Shown here one piece after another: positions 56,897 through 56,925 of a stretch of 56,925 bases of DNA (positions are counted from its first letter, which is position 1; the number at the start of each line of letters is the position of its first letter). The notes beneath the pieces are model-generated. The model was not told the DNA's origin. It saw only the letters and a program-made list of their open reading frames with translations, and did not search any database. A program made the translations under genes and the position numbers. The stretch comes from a virus, in IMG/VR virus record IMGVR_UViG_3300013137_000023, positions 1 to 56,925 of that record. One strand, 5' to 3'.

Positions 56897-56925
56897 GGCT
56901 TCTTCTTTCCCACCGCCTTACTTAA
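56601..56925. repeat. Right copy of the diverged terminal overlap
   Basis: Matches 1-325 with 12 substitutions and no indels. Of the 12 changes, nine fall on third codon positions of the MmcB-like gene and only two change an amino acid, so they look like natural variation under selection rather than sequencing error. Confidence 0.9.

Noticed and set aside
1-56925. CRISPR array, tRNA genes, integrase, insertion-sequence transposase
   Set aside because: I looked for regularly spaced 25-40 bp repeats, cloverleaf patterns and the usual recombinase motifs and found none. Very diverged forms could be missed without a program.

Overview
The window is an almost complete genome of a tailed phage, about 56.6 kb and circular or circularly permuted, probably of podovirus type. 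Bases 56601-56925 repeat bases 1-325 with 12 substitutions and no indels, so the two ends overlap and come from two slightly different variants. The head and tail genes are a lambda gpA-type large terminase, a podovirus-like portal, a scaffold protein, an N4-gp56-like major capsid protein, a P22/T7-like adaptor and stopper, and a very large internal protein. There is no tail-tube or sheath set, integrase, lysogeny repressor, tRNA or RNA polymerase. The host is probably Gram-negative: there are Vibrio-type attC-like sites, a heptosyltransferase-like GT9 protein, and near-consensus sigma-70 promoters. This is inference.

Layout. From about 46.9 kb leftwards to 9.0 kb runs the late region on the minus strand: RepL-like winged-helix protein, terminase, portal, scaffold, capsid, then a cargo block of glycosyltransferases, methyltransferases and a radical SAM enzyme (30.6-36.5 kb), tail adaptor proteins, internal virion proteins (17.5-26.5 kb), four consecutive proteins with Sec signal peptides (12.7-17.4 kb), a lysis block (10.8-11.7 kb) and a metallophosphoesterase. 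A structured RNA region with a terminator lies at 8.55-8.9 kb. A sigma-70 promoter at 8.2 kb starts a second leftward operon of small genes, then a nuclease and a Bet/RecT annealase. It crosses the end junction to an MmcB-like protein, RusA resolvase, a DNA methyltransferase, a PrimPol-helicase and an SSB-like protein (51.6-56.9 kb). A third, rightward operon (47.2-51.5 kb) carries twelve small genes of unknown function, each with its own strong ribosome binding site, and ends at a terminator facing the leftward operon.

Three parts stand out. (1) Bases 2.54-5.40 kb, inside the recombination operon, hold a row of nine attC-like sites (eight complete, one truncated) separating eight small gene cassettes, an integron-type array without an integrase. 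(2) The major capsid gene is split by a 1014-nt group I intron with recognisable P, Q, R and S elements. An HNH homing endonuclease gene lies inside it on the opposite strand, with its own near-consensus promoter. (3) The 54.89-55.05 kb leader has two interleaved long stems, one burying the ribosome binding site, as in a pseudoknot or attenuator switch.

Working together, the leftward early operon would provide replication (PrimPol-helicase, SSB), single-strand annealing recombination (nuclease plus Bet), resolution (RusA) and DNA methylation. The rightward genes are candidates for host takeover or counter-defence. The late region builds the particle, and the sugar/SAM cargo block probably changes cell-surface or virion glycans. 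Several single-base frame interruptions (10.7, 12.6, 50.05, 54.65 kb) may be real or may be assembly errors.
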